Of a stretch of DNA of 64,000 nt, positions 46,970-55,974 are shown piece by piece. The first letter of the stretch is position 1, and every line of letters begins with the position of its first letter. The stretch is from Salinisphaera sp963835375 (GTDB lineage: Bacteria > Pseudomonadota > Gammaproteobacteria > Nevskiales > Salinisphaeraceae), in the NCBI GenBank assembly GCA_963835375.1, contig CAWIGB010000021.1, forward strand, positions 7,025 through 71,024, given 5' to 3'. The position numbers and the translations under genes were made by a program. A model generated the notes under the pieces. It worked only from the letters and a program-made list of their open reading frames with translations, had not been told where the DNA came from and searched no databases.

Positions 46970-48070
46970 CTACAGCCGCATGGGCATGACGACATATCGG
47001 CTGTGCTCGTCACCCACAGCTTGCAGAAGCCCACTGCTGTCCGGGCCCGAGAGCGACAACTGGAATTCATCTGATTGCATCGCGCCAAGCGCGTCGAGCA
47101 AATAGCTTACATTGAACCCGATTTCCATGGGCTCGTGATCGTAGTTGACCTCTATTTCGTCTTCGGCTTCTTCGCGTTCGACGTTCTGGGCTTGTAGCTT
47201 CAACGTGTGCTGAGACAGAGACAGCCGAACGCCGCCGAATTTCTCATTCGACAGAATAGCCGTGCGTGAAAGCGCCTGTCGGATGGTATCTCGATGGGCA
47301 CGCATTTCACGTTCCGGATTATCGGGAATAACACGTTCGTAATCGGGGAAACGACCGTCAATCAGTTTGGTTGTGAAATTTAACCCGGGCAACTGCAGGC
47401 GCAGATGCTTGTTTGATAACCAGAGCGTAATTTCCGCTTCGCTGTTGCCCAGCAACCGAACCAACTCTGTTATCGCCTTGCGCGGCACGATGGCTTGCTG
47501 CGCCTCTTCCAGATCGAGGTCGATGGGTGATTCGCTCATGGCAAGTCGATGACCATCCGTGGCGACGCAACGCACATGGTCGTGTCGTAGAGCAAGCAGA
47601 AGACCGTTGAGATAGTAGCGGACATCCTGGTGGGCCATGGCGAAGTGGGTGCGGTCCAGGAGCTGCTTGAGCATGCTTTCCGGAATATTGATTGCCTGAC
47701 CGGATTCCACTTCATCCAGGTGCGGCCAATCCTGCGCGGAGAGGCTTGCCAACGTGAACCGTGACCGTCCTGATTGGACCCGTGTTTGATTTGCATCCTG
47801 TCGGCAGGTGATTTCAGCATCCTCGGGCAGCCCTCGGCAGATATCGAGGAGCTTACGCGCAGGCACCGCAATTTCACCGGCTTCTTCGATCACGGCAGGA
47901 CATTGGGTCACCAATTCCAATTCCAGATCGGTTGCAGTGATCGTGAGTTGGTTGTTGTCGCCGTGAATCAGGACATTCGACAGAATCGGCATGGTCTGTC
48001 TTCGTTCTACCACGCCGATCACGGTCTGTAGCGCGGACAGGATATCTCTGCGTTGGACTGAGAACTGCAT
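46970..48070 (-). CDS. dnaN: DNA polymerase III beta sliding clamp
   Basis: 366 aa clamp, three repeated domains. Seen: MQFSVQRRDILSALQTVIGVVERRQTMPILSNVLI, ATDLELELV, ALRHDHVRCVATDGHRLAMSESPI, FPDYERVIP, LSNEKFGGVRLSLS, and the C-terminal GEDEHSRYVVMPMRL-type ending that forms the protein-binding pocket. It lies between dnaA and recF on the minus strand. A promoter candidate is at 48138-48167; GGGAG before the ATG is a modest ribosome-binding site. Confidence 0.97.
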   Translation of the reverse strand: MQFSVQRRDILSALQTVIGVVERRQTMPILSNVLIHGDNNQLTITATDLELELVTQCPAVIEEAGEIAVPARKLLDICRGLPEDAEITCRQDANQTRVQSGRSRFTLASLSAQDWPHLDEVESGQAINIPESMLKQLLDRTHFAMAHQDVRYYLNGLLLALRHDHVRCVATDGHRLAMSESPIDLDLEEAQQAIVPRKAITELVRLLGNSEAEITLWLSNKHLRLQLPGLNFTTKLIDGRFPDYERVIPDNPEREMRAHRDTIRQALSRTAILSNEKFGGVRLSLSQHTLKLQAQNVEREEAEDEIEVNYDHEPMEIGFNVSYLLDALGAMQSDEFQLSLSGPDSSGLLQAVGDEHSRYVVMPMRL

Positions 48071-48324
48071 GGCTGGGGTCTCCCGAACGGTCGCCGCCTT
48101 GTTGTCTTAAGTGCTTTAAAAAAAGTTAGTAGTAGTCATAACAGTTGCGAGCATTTTCTGTTGACAACTCTATTTTCTTTTTATTTTCAATGCGATGCTT
48201 TGCATTGTTTGTTGTTGCTAACTGGATCCCGAAACTGTTGTTCGCCTGTGGACTCCTTGTGTGCAGTTTTCGGCCGCAAAGCGTTTTTTTTTGCCGGCTA
48301 GAGTTGTGCACCATTTATCCACAA
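48071..48324. other. dnaA-dnaN intergenic region, candidate oriC component
   Basis: 254 bp, markedly AT-rich between 48117 and 48235 (ACAACTCTATTTTCTTTTTA and similar), unlike the GC-rich flanks. A perfect DnaA box TTATCCACA lies at 48315-48323 next to the dnaA stop, and CTGTGGACT at 48248-48256 is a degenerate one. In pseudomonads both gaps flanking dnaA have origin features. With only one consensus box this is a candidate, not a proven origin. Confidence 0.5.
48138..48167 (-). promoter_or_regulatory. Candidate dnaN promoter
   Basis: On the minus strand TTGTCA (48162-48167), 18-bp spacer, TGTTAT (48138-48143), about 70 bp upstream of the dnaN ATG. Both hexamers are near the sigma-70 consensus. 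Confidence 0.5.
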
Positions 48325-49638
48325 TTAGCTGGTGAGAATCCTGCTCAGGTTGACGTAGTCTTCATCCATTCGGGTATCGGTCTCGCGTAGTTCCTTGATC
48401 TTGCGGCAGGCATGAAGAACGGTCGTATGATCGCGTCCGCCAAAGCCCTGACCGATCTCGGGCAGGCTGTGATTGGTCAGTTCCTTGGCCAGTGCCATGG
48501 CCAGCTGGCGAGGTCGTGCGATGGATCGCGTCCGCTTCTTGCCCAGCAGATCGGCCAGCCGGATCTTGAAGTACTCGGCGACGGTTTTCTGGATGTTCTC
48601 CAACGTGACCAGTCGGTCATAGACGGCCAGCATGTCGTAGAGCGCCTGCTTGGCGAAATCCACGGTGATCGGTGCCCCGGTGATCTGCGCCGATGCTTTC
48701 AGGCGGTGAAGGGCGCCTTCCAGGTCACGCACGTTCGAACGCACGCGTTTGGCGATGAAGAACGCCACTTCCTGCGGCAGCTGGACGCCGTGCGCCTCAG
48801 CCTTGGATAGCAGGATGGCCACCCGGGTCTCCAGCTCCGGGGGCTCGACCGCGACCGACAGCCCCCACGAGAAACGGGATTTGAGCCGATCTTCAAGCCC
48901 TTCGACCTCTTTCGGGAAGCGATCGCAGGTGATCACGATGCGTTGGTTCGCCTCGAGCAGGGAGTTGAACGTGTGGAAGAACTCCTCTTGCGAGCGATCC
49001 TTGTTGGCGAAGAACTGAATATCGTCGATCAGCAGCGCTTCGAGGGTGCGGTAGTGCTCCTTGAACTGATCCATCCGGTTATGCCGGATGGCCGTGATCA
49101 TCTCGTTGACGAAGTGCTCGGAGCGGACGTAGGCAATGCGGGCTCTTGGGTTGTTCGCCAACAGACGATGGCCGACGCTCTGCATCAGATGCGTCTTGCC
49201 CAAGCCCACGCCGCCGTAGATCAGCAGCGGGTTGTAGGCCATGTTCTCCGGCTCGGCCGCCTGTTCGGCCGCGGCCCGTGCGATCTGGTTGGACTTGCCC
49301 TGGACAAACGCTTCGAAGGTGTAGCGTGAATCCAGGTTGTGCCGCTTGGTATCGGTGAGCGTTGGGCCTTCGTCGATTTCGGCGGCCTCGCTGCGCCGGC
49401 CGCCGCCGACCAGAACGCGGATTCGCCGAGGCTGTTCACCCAGTTCGCTGAGCGCATTGGCGATCGGTGCCCGCAGCTCGCGTTCGACCTGGTCGCGCAC
49501 CACTTCGTTCGGTGCCATCAGATCCAGCCCGTCGTCACCGAAATGAGCCTCAAGCGGGCGCAGCCAGAGGTTGACGTCTTTTTCGGGAAGTCGCGTCTCG
49601 ATGTGGCTCAGACAGCGCTGCCAGAGGGTATTCGCCAA
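48325..49638 (-). CDS. dnaA: Chromosomal replication initiator DnaA
   Basis: 437 aa from a TTG start at 49638, chosen because GGAG lies eight bases upstream and the protein then begins like other DnaA proteins (ANTLWQRCLSHIETRLPEKDVNLWLRPL). Seen: domain I (1-85), linker II, AAA+ domain III with RYTFEAFVQGKSNQIARAA, Walker A GGVGLGKTHLMQ, Walker B LLIDDIQFFANKDRSQEEFFHTFN, and domain IV with the DNA-binding signature GQGFGGRDHTTVLHACRKI. ATT 49644 is the only nearby alternative. A DnaA box overlaps its predicted promoter. Confidence 0.97.
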   Translation of the reverse strand: MANTLWQRCLSHIETRLPEKDVNLWLRPLEAHFGDDGLDLMAPNEVVRDQVERELRAPIANALSELGEQPRRIRVLVGGGRRSEAAEIDEGPTLTDTKRHNLDSRYTFEAFVQGKSNQIARAAAEQAAEPENMAYNPLLIYGGVGLGKTHLMQSVGHRLLANNPRARIAYVRSEHFVNEMITAIRHNRMDQFKEHYRTLEALLIDDIQFFANKDRSQEEFFHTFNSLLEANQRIVITCDRFPKEVEGLEDRLKSRFSWGLSVAVEPPELETRVAILLSKAEAHGVQLPQEVAFFIAKRVRSNVRDLEGALHRLKASAQITGAPITVDFAKQALYDMLAVYDRLVTLENIQKTVAEYFKIRLADLLGKKRTRSIARPRQLAMALAKELTNHSLPEIGQGFGGRDHTTVLHACRKIKELRETDTRMDEDYVNLSRILTS

Positions 49639-49716
49639 CTCAATCGCTCCATTGCGGCAAAACACGGCGTGACCCGCCGGGCTCGACGGCCCGACAAGAT
49701 AACCCAGTGACCACAA

Positions 49717-49745
49717 CTTATCCACAGTGTTGTTCCAGCTTGCAA
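49717..49745 (-). promoter_or_regulatory. Candidate dnaA promoter with overlapping DnaA box
   Basis: Minus strand: TTGCAA (49740-49745), 17-bp spacer, GATAAG (49717-49722). The DnaA box TTATCCACA (49718-49726, plus strand) covers the -10, so DnaA could repress its own gene. The same palindromic TTGCAA serves the divergent rpmH promoter. Confidence 0.6.
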
Positions 49746-49768
49746 GCCGGGCCAGACGGGACTAGAAT
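49740..49768 (+). promoter_or_regulatory. Candidate rpmH promoter
   Basis: TTGCAA (49740-49745), 17-bp spacer, TAGAAT (49763-49768), about 55 bp upstream of the rpmH ATG. Strong sigma-70 match for a ribosomal protein gene. Confidence 0.75.
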
Positions 49769-49822
49769 CCCGCGCTCTTTTCCTCAGCAAGGCGCCGACG
49801 CAGGCGCGAGTCGAGCTCCGTT

Positions 49823-49957
49823 ATGAAACGCACCTTTCAGCCCAGCAATCTGCGTCGCAAGCGTACGCACGGCTTTCGTGCCCGTATGGCGACCAAGAAT
49901 GGCCGTCGCGTTCTGGCCGCTCGTCGTGCCAAGGGTCGCAAGCGCCTGACGCCGTAA
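49823..49957 (+). CDS. rpmH: 50S ribosomal protein L34
   Basis: 44 aa, highly basic, with the family start MKRTFQPSNLRRKRTHGFR and ARMATKNGRRVLAARRAKGR. Full normal length. Starts the rpmH-rnpA-yidC-mnmE run and is divergent from dnaA, the standard gammaproteobacterial layout. The rnpA GTG start follows two bases after its stop. Confidence 0.97.
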   Translation: MKRTFQPSNLRRKRTHGFRARMATKNGRRVLAARRAKGRKRLTP

Positions 49958-49959
49958 TC

Positions 49960-50320
49960 GTGGACCGGCGGCAGGCGACGTTTCCCCGCGCGGCGCGCCT
50001 GCTTCGACCGTCGCAGTACACCGGCTGTGTTCGCACGCGGTCAGAAATTCGTCTGCGACGGATTCGTGGTGATCGCCGCAGAAAACGGTGAAGAACACGC
50101 CCGGCTCGGGTTGGCGCTGGCCAAGCGGCGTATTCGCCGGTCCGTGGATCGCAGCCGCGTCAAGCGCGTCATTCGCGAATCCTTTCGTTATGTGCGGCCC
50201 GATCTGCCGGCGACTGATATCGTCGTGCTCGCCCGCAGTCGCACGGCGACCATCGACAACGCATCGCTGACCGCGCAGCTGACCCGGATCTGGCAGCGGC
50301 TCGCGCGCAGCGCGCAATAG
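49960..50320 (+). CDS. rnpA: Ribonuclease P protein component, frameshifted in this sequence
   Basis: About 119 aa protein subunit of RNase P. Start is GTG 49960, giving VDRRQATFPRAARLLRPSQYTG; the frame must then shift near 50024 (an extra T in ggctgtgttc) to reach VFARGQKFVCDGFVVIAAENG, GLALAKRRIRRSVDRSRVKRVIRESFR (the RNR signature) and DIVVLARS. The combined length equals the usual RnpA. A one-base sequencing error explains the break better than loss of an essential gene. Confidence 0.93.
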
Positions 50321-50347
50321 AGCCAACGTCAGGGATACACGCCTCGC

Positions 50348-52102
50348 ATGGACAACATTCGCTTCGGGCTGCTGTGTGCGGCCGCCGTCATCTGCTTCTT
50401 TCTCTATCAGGCGTGGCAGACGGATTATGCGCCCGCTGGCCATGGCCAGGCCGCGCAACACACGAGCCAGCAGGCCGGGGCCAACGTCGATAACGATTCC
50501 GATGTACCGGACATCGGCGCGCCTTCGAGCCAGGGCTCGAGTACGGCCAGCAACGGCAGTGGCGGCAACGGAACGCCGAGCAGCAGCACTGCCACCCCGG
50601 GCGGCCAATCGACGCCGGTATCCTCGGGGCACAAGGTGCACGTGGTCACCGACAAGCTCGATGTGACCATCGATACCCACGGCGGCGATCTGCGCCAGGT
50701 GGCGCTGCGCGGCGTGCCGTTGTCGGACAAGCAGCCCAACACCAACCTGCGGCTGATCAACGACAGCCTGCCCGATTTCTTCATCGAGCAGAGCGGCCTG
50801 ATCTCGCAGGGCAGCGACGCGCCGAACCACAACACGACCTACCAGTCGGCGAAGAACCAATACCGTATGGCCAAGGGCCAGGACACGCTGCGCGTGCCCC
50901 TGACGTGGACCGACAACGCCGGCCATCAGGTCACCAAGATCTACGTCTTCCATCGCGGCAGCTACAAGATCGGTCTCGATCACAAGGTCGAGAACAAGTC
51001 GGCCAAGCCGTGGCAGCTCTCGCAGTACGTGCGCTACTGGCGTGCGCCGCACGAGAACACCGGTGATGTGCCGTTCTCGCATGCTTTCTTCGGGGTGGGC
51101 TGGTACCAGCACAAGAAGGGGAATGACTTCTCCTACCAGCAGCGCGGTCGCGACGATCTGGCGTCGGATAAACTGTCCGTGCGGCAGCAGGGCGGCTGGA
51201 TCGCGATGGTTCAGCACTATTTCATCGGCGCGGTCATCCCGCCCTCCGATGCCAAGGTGCGCTTGTTTGCGCAGCCCAAAGCCGTCCAGGGCGCCTCGGG
51301 CGGCTATGCCTCGGGCTTTGTGGGCCAGCAGCGCAGTGTGGCCCCCAACAGCGCCAGCGAATTCAAGTCGACGCTGTTCGTCGGTCCGAAGTATCAGGAT
51401 CAGCTCGATGCCGTTGCGCCCGGCCTGGGGCTGACCGTCGACTATGGCTGGTTCTCGGTGCTGGCCCGTCCGATCTTCTGGGTGCTGGATCATCTGCACT
51501 CGATCGTCGGCAACTGGGGCCTGTCGATCATCCTGCTGACGTTCCTGATCAAGGCGCTGTTCTACAAGCTCTCCGAGATCCAGTTCCGTGGCATGGCGCG
51601 CATGCGCAAGTTCCAGCCGCGTATGCAGAAGCTCAAAGAGCAGTACGGCGACGACAAGCAGGAATTGCAGAAACGGATGATGGAGCTCTACAAGAAAGAG
51701 GGCTTCAACCCGATGGCCGGCTGCTGGCCGCTGCTGGTGCAGATGCCGGTTTTCATCTCGCTGTACTGGGTGCTGCGTGAGTCGGTGGAACTGCGCCATG
51801 CACCGTTCGTGCTGTGGATTCAGGATCTGTCGGCGCCGGACCCGTACTTCATCCTGCCGATCATCTTCGGCCTGGTGATGTTCGCGCAGCAGAAGCTCAA
51901 CGCCAATGTGGCGATGGACCCGATGCAGCAGCGCATCATGCAGATCATGCCGATCGGCATGGCCGTGTTCTTCTGCTTCTTCCCGGCCGGTCTGGTGCTC
52001 TACTGGTGCACCAACAGCCTGCTGACCATCGCCCAGCAGTGGTACATCTACCGCAAGCTGGATGCCGAGGGCCTGCACCGGGACGCCGCCAGCAACAGTT
52101 GA
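50348..52102 (+). CDS. yidC: Membrane protein insertase YidC
   Basis: 584 aa Oxa1-family insertase. N-terminal helix (about 5-22), then a Ser/Gly/Thr-rich linker (about 45-100), a large periplasmic beta domain with VEPNKSAKPW-type VENKSAKPWQLSQYVRYWR and DDLASDKLSVRQQGGWIAMVQHYF, then core helices with LSIILLTFLIKALFYKLSEIQ, YKKEGFNPMAGCWPLLVQMPVFISLYWVL, and LVLYWCTNSLLTIAQQWYI. It begins 27 bp after rnpA; the small yidD gene usually found between rnpA and yidC is missing. Confidence 0.97.
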   Translation: MDNIRFGLLCAAAVICFFLYQAWQTDYAPAGHGQAAQHTSQQAGANVDNDSDVPDIGAPSSQGSSTASNGSGGNGTPSSSTATPGGQSTPVSSGHKVHVVTDKLDVTIDTHGGDLRQVALRGVPLSDKQPNTNLRLINDSLPDFFIEQSGLISQGSDAPNHNTTYQSAKNQYRMAKGQDTLRVPLTWTDNAGHQVTKIYVFHRGSYKIGLDHKVENKSAKPWQLSQYVRYWRAPHENTGDVPFSHAFFGVGWYQHKKGNDFSYQQRGRDDLASDKLSVRQQGGWIAMVQHYFIGAVIPPSDAKVRLFAQPKAVQGASGGYASGFVGQQRSVAPNSASEFKSTLFVGPKYQDQLDAVAPGLGLTVDYGWFSVLARPIFWVLDHLHSIVGNWGLSIILLTFLIKALFYKLSEIQFRGMARMRKFQPRMQKLKEQYGDDKQELQKRMMELYKKEGFNPMAGCWPLLVQMPVFISLYWVLRESVELRHAPFVLWIQDLSAPDPYFILPIIFGLVMFAQQKLNANVAMDPMQQRIMQIMPIGMAVFFCFFPAGLVLYWCTNSLLTIAQQWYIYRKLDAEGLHRDAASNS

Positions 52103-52115
52103 TCACTACGGCCGG

Positions 52116-53479
52116 ATGAGCGATATCCACGCCGACGGCACTATCGCCGCGTTGGCCAGCGCGGCTGGCCAGGCCGGCGTGGCGGTGGTGCGGGTGTCCG
52201 GGCCCGATGTACCGCAGATCGCGCGTCGCCTGTTCGGACGTCTGCCCGAAGCCGCGCCGCGCCGAGCTGGCGCGGTTCATGCGATGCCGAAGGCGCGACC
52301 ATCGATCAGGGCGTGGTGCTGTATTTCGCCGCACCGGCCTCGTTCACCGGCGAACATGTACTCGAACTGCAGGGCCACGGCAGCCCGGTGTTGGTCGACG
52401 AACTGCTGGGCCGGTTGGTGGCGTTGGGCGCCCGGCTGGCCGGGCCGGGCGAGTTCTCGCAGCGGGCTTTTCTCAACGACAAGCTCAGCCTGGATCAGGC
52501 CGAGGCGATCGCCGATGCTATCGCCGCGGGCAGCCGGGTTTCGGCGCGCGCGGCGATCCGTTCGCTCGAAGGCGCCTTCGCTCGCGAGGTGGATGCGCTG
52601 GTCGATGCGCTCACCCGCCTGCGGGTCTATACCGAGGCGGCCATCGACTTCCCGGACGAGGACGACGTCGACTTTCTCGGCGACGGGGAGATCGAAGGTC
52701 GGCTCGCTGCGATCACCGCGGATCTGGCCTTGTTGCGTGCCAGGGCCGCCCAGGGCGCGGGATTTCGCGACGGACTGCGTCTGGTCATTCTCGGGCGCCC
52801 GAACGTGGGCAAGTCGAGTCTGCTCAATCGGCTCGCCCGGCGGGAAACCGCGATCGTCACCGAAATTGCCGGGACCACGCGTGATGTGCTGCATGAGCAA
52901 CTCTCGATCGACGGGCTGCCGCTGACGCTGGTCGACACGGCCGGGCTGCGCGAGACCGACGACCCGGTCGAGGCTGAGGGCGTGCGCCGGGCACGGGCAG
53001 AAATAGCGGCCGCGGATCGCGTGCTGCTGGTGATCGACGATCAGGCCGGGCTGACGGCCGCCGATCGTGTCTTGCTCGAGGAGATCCCGGCCGAGATGGG
53101 CGTGACCGTGGTGGCCAACAAGATCGATCTCTCGGGCGCGCCGGCCGGGGCGGCGAACATCGCCGATCGCCCGGCCGTCCGCGTGGCCGCGATCGACGGC
53201 CGCGGTTTCGACAGCCTGGCTGCGCATCTGAAGTCGCTGGTCGGCATCGAAGGCGACGCCGAGCCGGCATTCGTGGCCCGCCGCCGGCATCTGGCTGCAC
53301 TCGATCGCGCGGCCGAGGCGCTGGCCCGAGGCCGCGAACGGCTTGTGGTCGATGCCGCGGGTGATCTACTGGCCGAAGAGCTGCGTCTGGCACAGAACGC
53401 GCTCGGTGAAATCACCGGCCGCGTGAGCAGCGACGATCTGCTCGGTGAGATCTTCTCCAGCTTCTGCATCGGTAAATAA
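52116..53479 (+). CDS. mnmE: tRNA uridine-5-carboxymethylaminomethyl modification GTPase MnmE, frameshifted
   Basis: About 454 aa when a frameshift near 52280 is repaired. Seen: N-terminal tetrahydrofolate-binding domain TIAALASAAGQAGVAVVRVSGPD, VLYFAAPASFTGEHVLELQGHGSPVL, GPGEFSQRAFLNDKLSLDQAEAIADAI; embedded G domain with G1 LGRPNVGKSSLLN, IAGTTRDVL, G3 DTAGLRET, G4 NKID; and the C-terminal CIGK with the conserved cysteine. With MnmG it makes the wobble-uridine modification. ATG 52116 lies 13 bp after yidC. Confidence 0.96.
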
Positions 53480-53547
53480 ACGGTTGGAGCGCCCGTCGGC
53501 CGGGGTGCATGATGCACCGATAAATTCGACGCTCGGGAGCGCGCTTC

Positions 53548-55131
53548 ATGTTCGGCTATCCCCGCCTGATCTACGCCATTTATCTATTGTTCACGTTGGC
53601 GGTGGGGGCCGTACTTGCGATATTCGTGCCGGTCTGGCTGTGGGCCTGGTCGGTCCTGGCCCTGTTGGCACTGCTGGGTGCGTACGATCTGCGCTCCGAC
53701 CACAACGTATTGCGCAACTTCCCCATCATCGGCCATCTGCGCTACATGATGGAGTTCCTGCGCCCCGAGCTACGCCAGTATTTCTTCGAATCGGAGACCA
53801 GCGGACGGCCGTTCAATCGCGAGCAGCGTGAAGTCATCTACAAGCGCGCTCGCGGCGAGCCCGATACCTCGCCCTTTGGCACTATGCGCGACTTCGAGGA
53901 CGCGGGTTTTTCCTTCTCCCACCACTCGATGGCGCCCAAGACGCTGGGCGACGAGCACGCCCGCATCACGATCGGCAACGGCCAGTGTTCCCAGCCCTAC
54001 CATTCCTCGCGCCTGAACATATCGGCGATGAGCTTCGGTTCACTGTCCGGCAATGCCGTAGCCGCGATGAACCGTGGCGCCAAGCTCGGCAACTTCGCCC
54101 AGGACACGGGGGAAGGCGCGATCAGTGATTACCACCGCGAACACGGCGGCGACCTGATCTGGGAGATCGCCTCGGCCTATTTCGGCTGTCGCCACAAGGA
54201 TGGCTCGTTCAACGCCGAGGAGTTCGCCGAGAAGGCGAACACTGAGCAGGTGAAGATGATCGAGATCAAGATCTCGCAGGGCGCCAAGCCGGCCCACGGC
54301 GGCCTGCTGCCGGGCAAGAAGGTGACCGCCGAAATCGCCCGCGTGCGCGATATCGAGCAGGGCCAGGATTGCCAGTCGCCGGCCACGCACCCCGAATTCA
54401 ACACGCCCAGAGGCCTGCTCGAGTTCATGCAGAAGCTGCGTGAGCTCACCCACGGCAAGCCGGTGGGCTTCAAGCTCTGCCTCGGCCACCCGCATGAGTT
54501 CATGGGCATCTGCAAGGCGATGCTCGAGACCGGCATCACGCCCGACTTCATCACCGTCGATGGGGCCGAAGGCGGCACCGGCGCGGCACCGACCGAGTTC
54601 GAGGACTTCATCGGCACGTACATCAACGAGGCCCTCCCGTTCGTCAACAATTGCCTGCGCGGCATCGGTCTGCGCGACGATATCGTCGTCATTGCCAGCG
54701 GCAAGGTGGCGATGGGCTACGACATGGTGGTGAAACTCGCGCTCGGCGCGGACATGTGCAATGCGGCGCGCGGTTTCATGTTCTCCACCGGCTGCATCCA
54801 GTCGCGGCGCTGCCATACCGATACCTGCCCGACCGGCGTGGCCACGCAGGATCCGCGCCGGGCCAAGGCGCTGGAAGTCATGAGCAAGTCGCTGCAGGTG
54901 CGCAACTTCCACGATGCGACCCTCAAGTCGTTCATGGATATTGCGGGCGCGCTGGGCGTGGACTCACCGGACGAACTCGCGCCGATCCATGTCTACCACC
55001 GGCCCGAGTACGGCCCGGCCGAGACCTACGAGCACATGCATCCGACGGTCGGCTCCGGCGATTTCATCAACGACCGAGTGCCGGATGCCTACAAGCGCGA
55101 CTGGCAGCGTGCTTCGGCCGAAGCATTCTGA
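53548..55131 (+). CDS. FMN-binding glutamate synthase-like protein
   Basis: 527 aa. Two N-terminal membrane helices (about 5-27 and 30-47), then a glutamate-synthase FMN domain: NISAMSFGSLSGNAVAAMNRGAKLGNFAQDTGEGAISDYH, KISQGAKPAHGGLLPGKKV, FITVDGAEGGTGAAPTEFEDF, and the iron-sulfur-type cysteine stretch STGCIQSRRCHTDTCPTGVATQDP. Glutaminase and C-terminal beta-helix domains of true GltB are absent, so it is not a full glutamate synthase; this membrane-anchored form has unknown substrate. Its 3' end overlaps the convergent gene by 43 bp. Confidence 0.9.
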   Translation: MFGYPRLIYAIYLLFTLAVGAVLAIFVPVWLWAWSVLALLALLGAYDLRSDHNVLRNFPIIGHLRYMMEFLRPELRQYFFESETSGRPFNREQREVIYKRARGEPDTSPFGTMRDFEDAGFSFSHHSMAPKTLGDEHARITIGNGQCSQPYHSSRLNISAMSFGSLSGNAVAAMNRGAKLGNFAQDTGEGAISDYHREHGGDLIWEIASAYFGCRHKDGSFNAEEFAEKANTEQVKMIEIKISQGAKPAHGGLLPGKKVTAEIARVRDIEQGQDCQSPATHPEFNTPRGLLEFMQKLRELTHGKPVGFKLCLGHPHEFMGICKAMLETGITPDFITVDGAEGGTGAAPTEFEDFIGTYINEALPFVNNCLRGIGLRDDIVVIASGKVAMGYDMVVKLALGADMCNAARGFMFSTGCIQSRRCHTDTCPTGVATQDPRRAKALEVMSKSLQVRNFHDATLKSFMDIAGALGVDSPDELAPIHVYHRPEYGPAETYEHMHPTVGSGDFINDRVPDAYKRDWQRASAEAF

Positions 55132-55922
55132 TCCGTTGAGCCCGCCGCGGACGGCCGGGCGATTCGAAACAACGTGGGCCAGTACTTGCCGGTAAGGTAG
55201 ACGCGATCGCGGTCGGCGTCGTAGGCGATGCCATTGAGCACGTCGGCCGTGTCCGGCATCGACTCGGCGAGCGCCCCGGCATCGATGCGATCGATCACGT
55301 GCCCGTTGGTCGGGTTAATACGCACGATCTGGTTGGTCAGCCAGACATTGGCCCAGATCAGCCCGTTGATCGTCTCCAGTTCGTTGAGATGGGCAACCGG
55401 CTGCCCCCGGTCGGTCACCGGCAGCCGGCGCTGCACGCTGAAATCGGAAGGATCGACGAACAGCAGCGTGTCGGAGCCGTTGCTCATGACCAGCTGTTGG
55501 CCACAGCGCGTCAACCCCCAGCCTTGGCCCTCGTAGTGAAACCGCCCGACGGGGCGGAGGGTGGCGGCGTCGTAGACGAAACCGGTGCCGGACTTCCAGG
55601 TCAGCTGGTACAGCCGATCCCCCATCCGCGCAAGCCCTTCGCCGAAGTATCGATCGGCCAGGGCATGCCGGGCCAGGATTCGCCCGCTCGTCAAATCCAC
55701 GCGGCGGACGTCCGATTGCCCATAGTTGCCGGTGCTTTCGTAGAGTACGCCGTGGCTGATCAGCAACCCTTCGGTGAAGGCTGACGGGTCGTGAGGCTGC
55801 CGCGCCACCGAACGCACCGGCTCCGGCGGGGAGGGCTTGGCACAGCCGCTACCGGACAGCAGCGCCCACAGCGCGAAGATTATTGCCGCCGTACGTCGGC
55901 AATCCTGTGGAAAGCCCGTCAT
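55089..55922 (-). CDS. Glutaminyl-peptide cyclotransferase family protein
   Basis: 277 aa predicted exported or lipid-anchored beta-propeller. The N-terminal helix (about 11-26) ends with SGSGC, an imperfect lipobox (Cys27). Then come HDPSAFTEGLLISHGVLYESTGNYGQSDVR, RYFGEGLARMGDRLYQLTWKSG, FHYEGQGWGLTRCGQQLVMSNGSD, LNELETINGLIWANVW and LNGIAYDADRDRVYLTGKYWPTLF, matching plant/bacterial-type glutaminyl cyclases that form N-terminal pyroglutamate. Start at ATG 55922 is preferred over an upstream start at 56033 because the signal sequence follows it directly. Confidence 0.88.
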   Translation of the reverse strand: MTGFPQDCRRTAAIIFALWALLSGSGCAKPSPPEPVRSVARQPHDPSAFTEGLLISHGVLYESTGNYGQSDVRRVDLTSGRILARHALADRYFGEGLARMGDRLYQLTWKSGTGFVYDAATLRPVGRFHYEGQGWGLTRCGQQLVMSNGSDTLLFVDPSDFSVQRRLPVTDRGQPVAHLNELETINGLIWANVWLTNQIVRINPTNGHVIDRIDAGALAESMPDTADVLNGIAYDADRDRVYLTGKYWPTLFRIARPSAAGSTDQNASAEARCQSRL

Positions 55923-55974
55923 GACGGGGTTTTTAAGCGTAAAATGGATGATCCCATCGAGCCCCTGAATCCGG

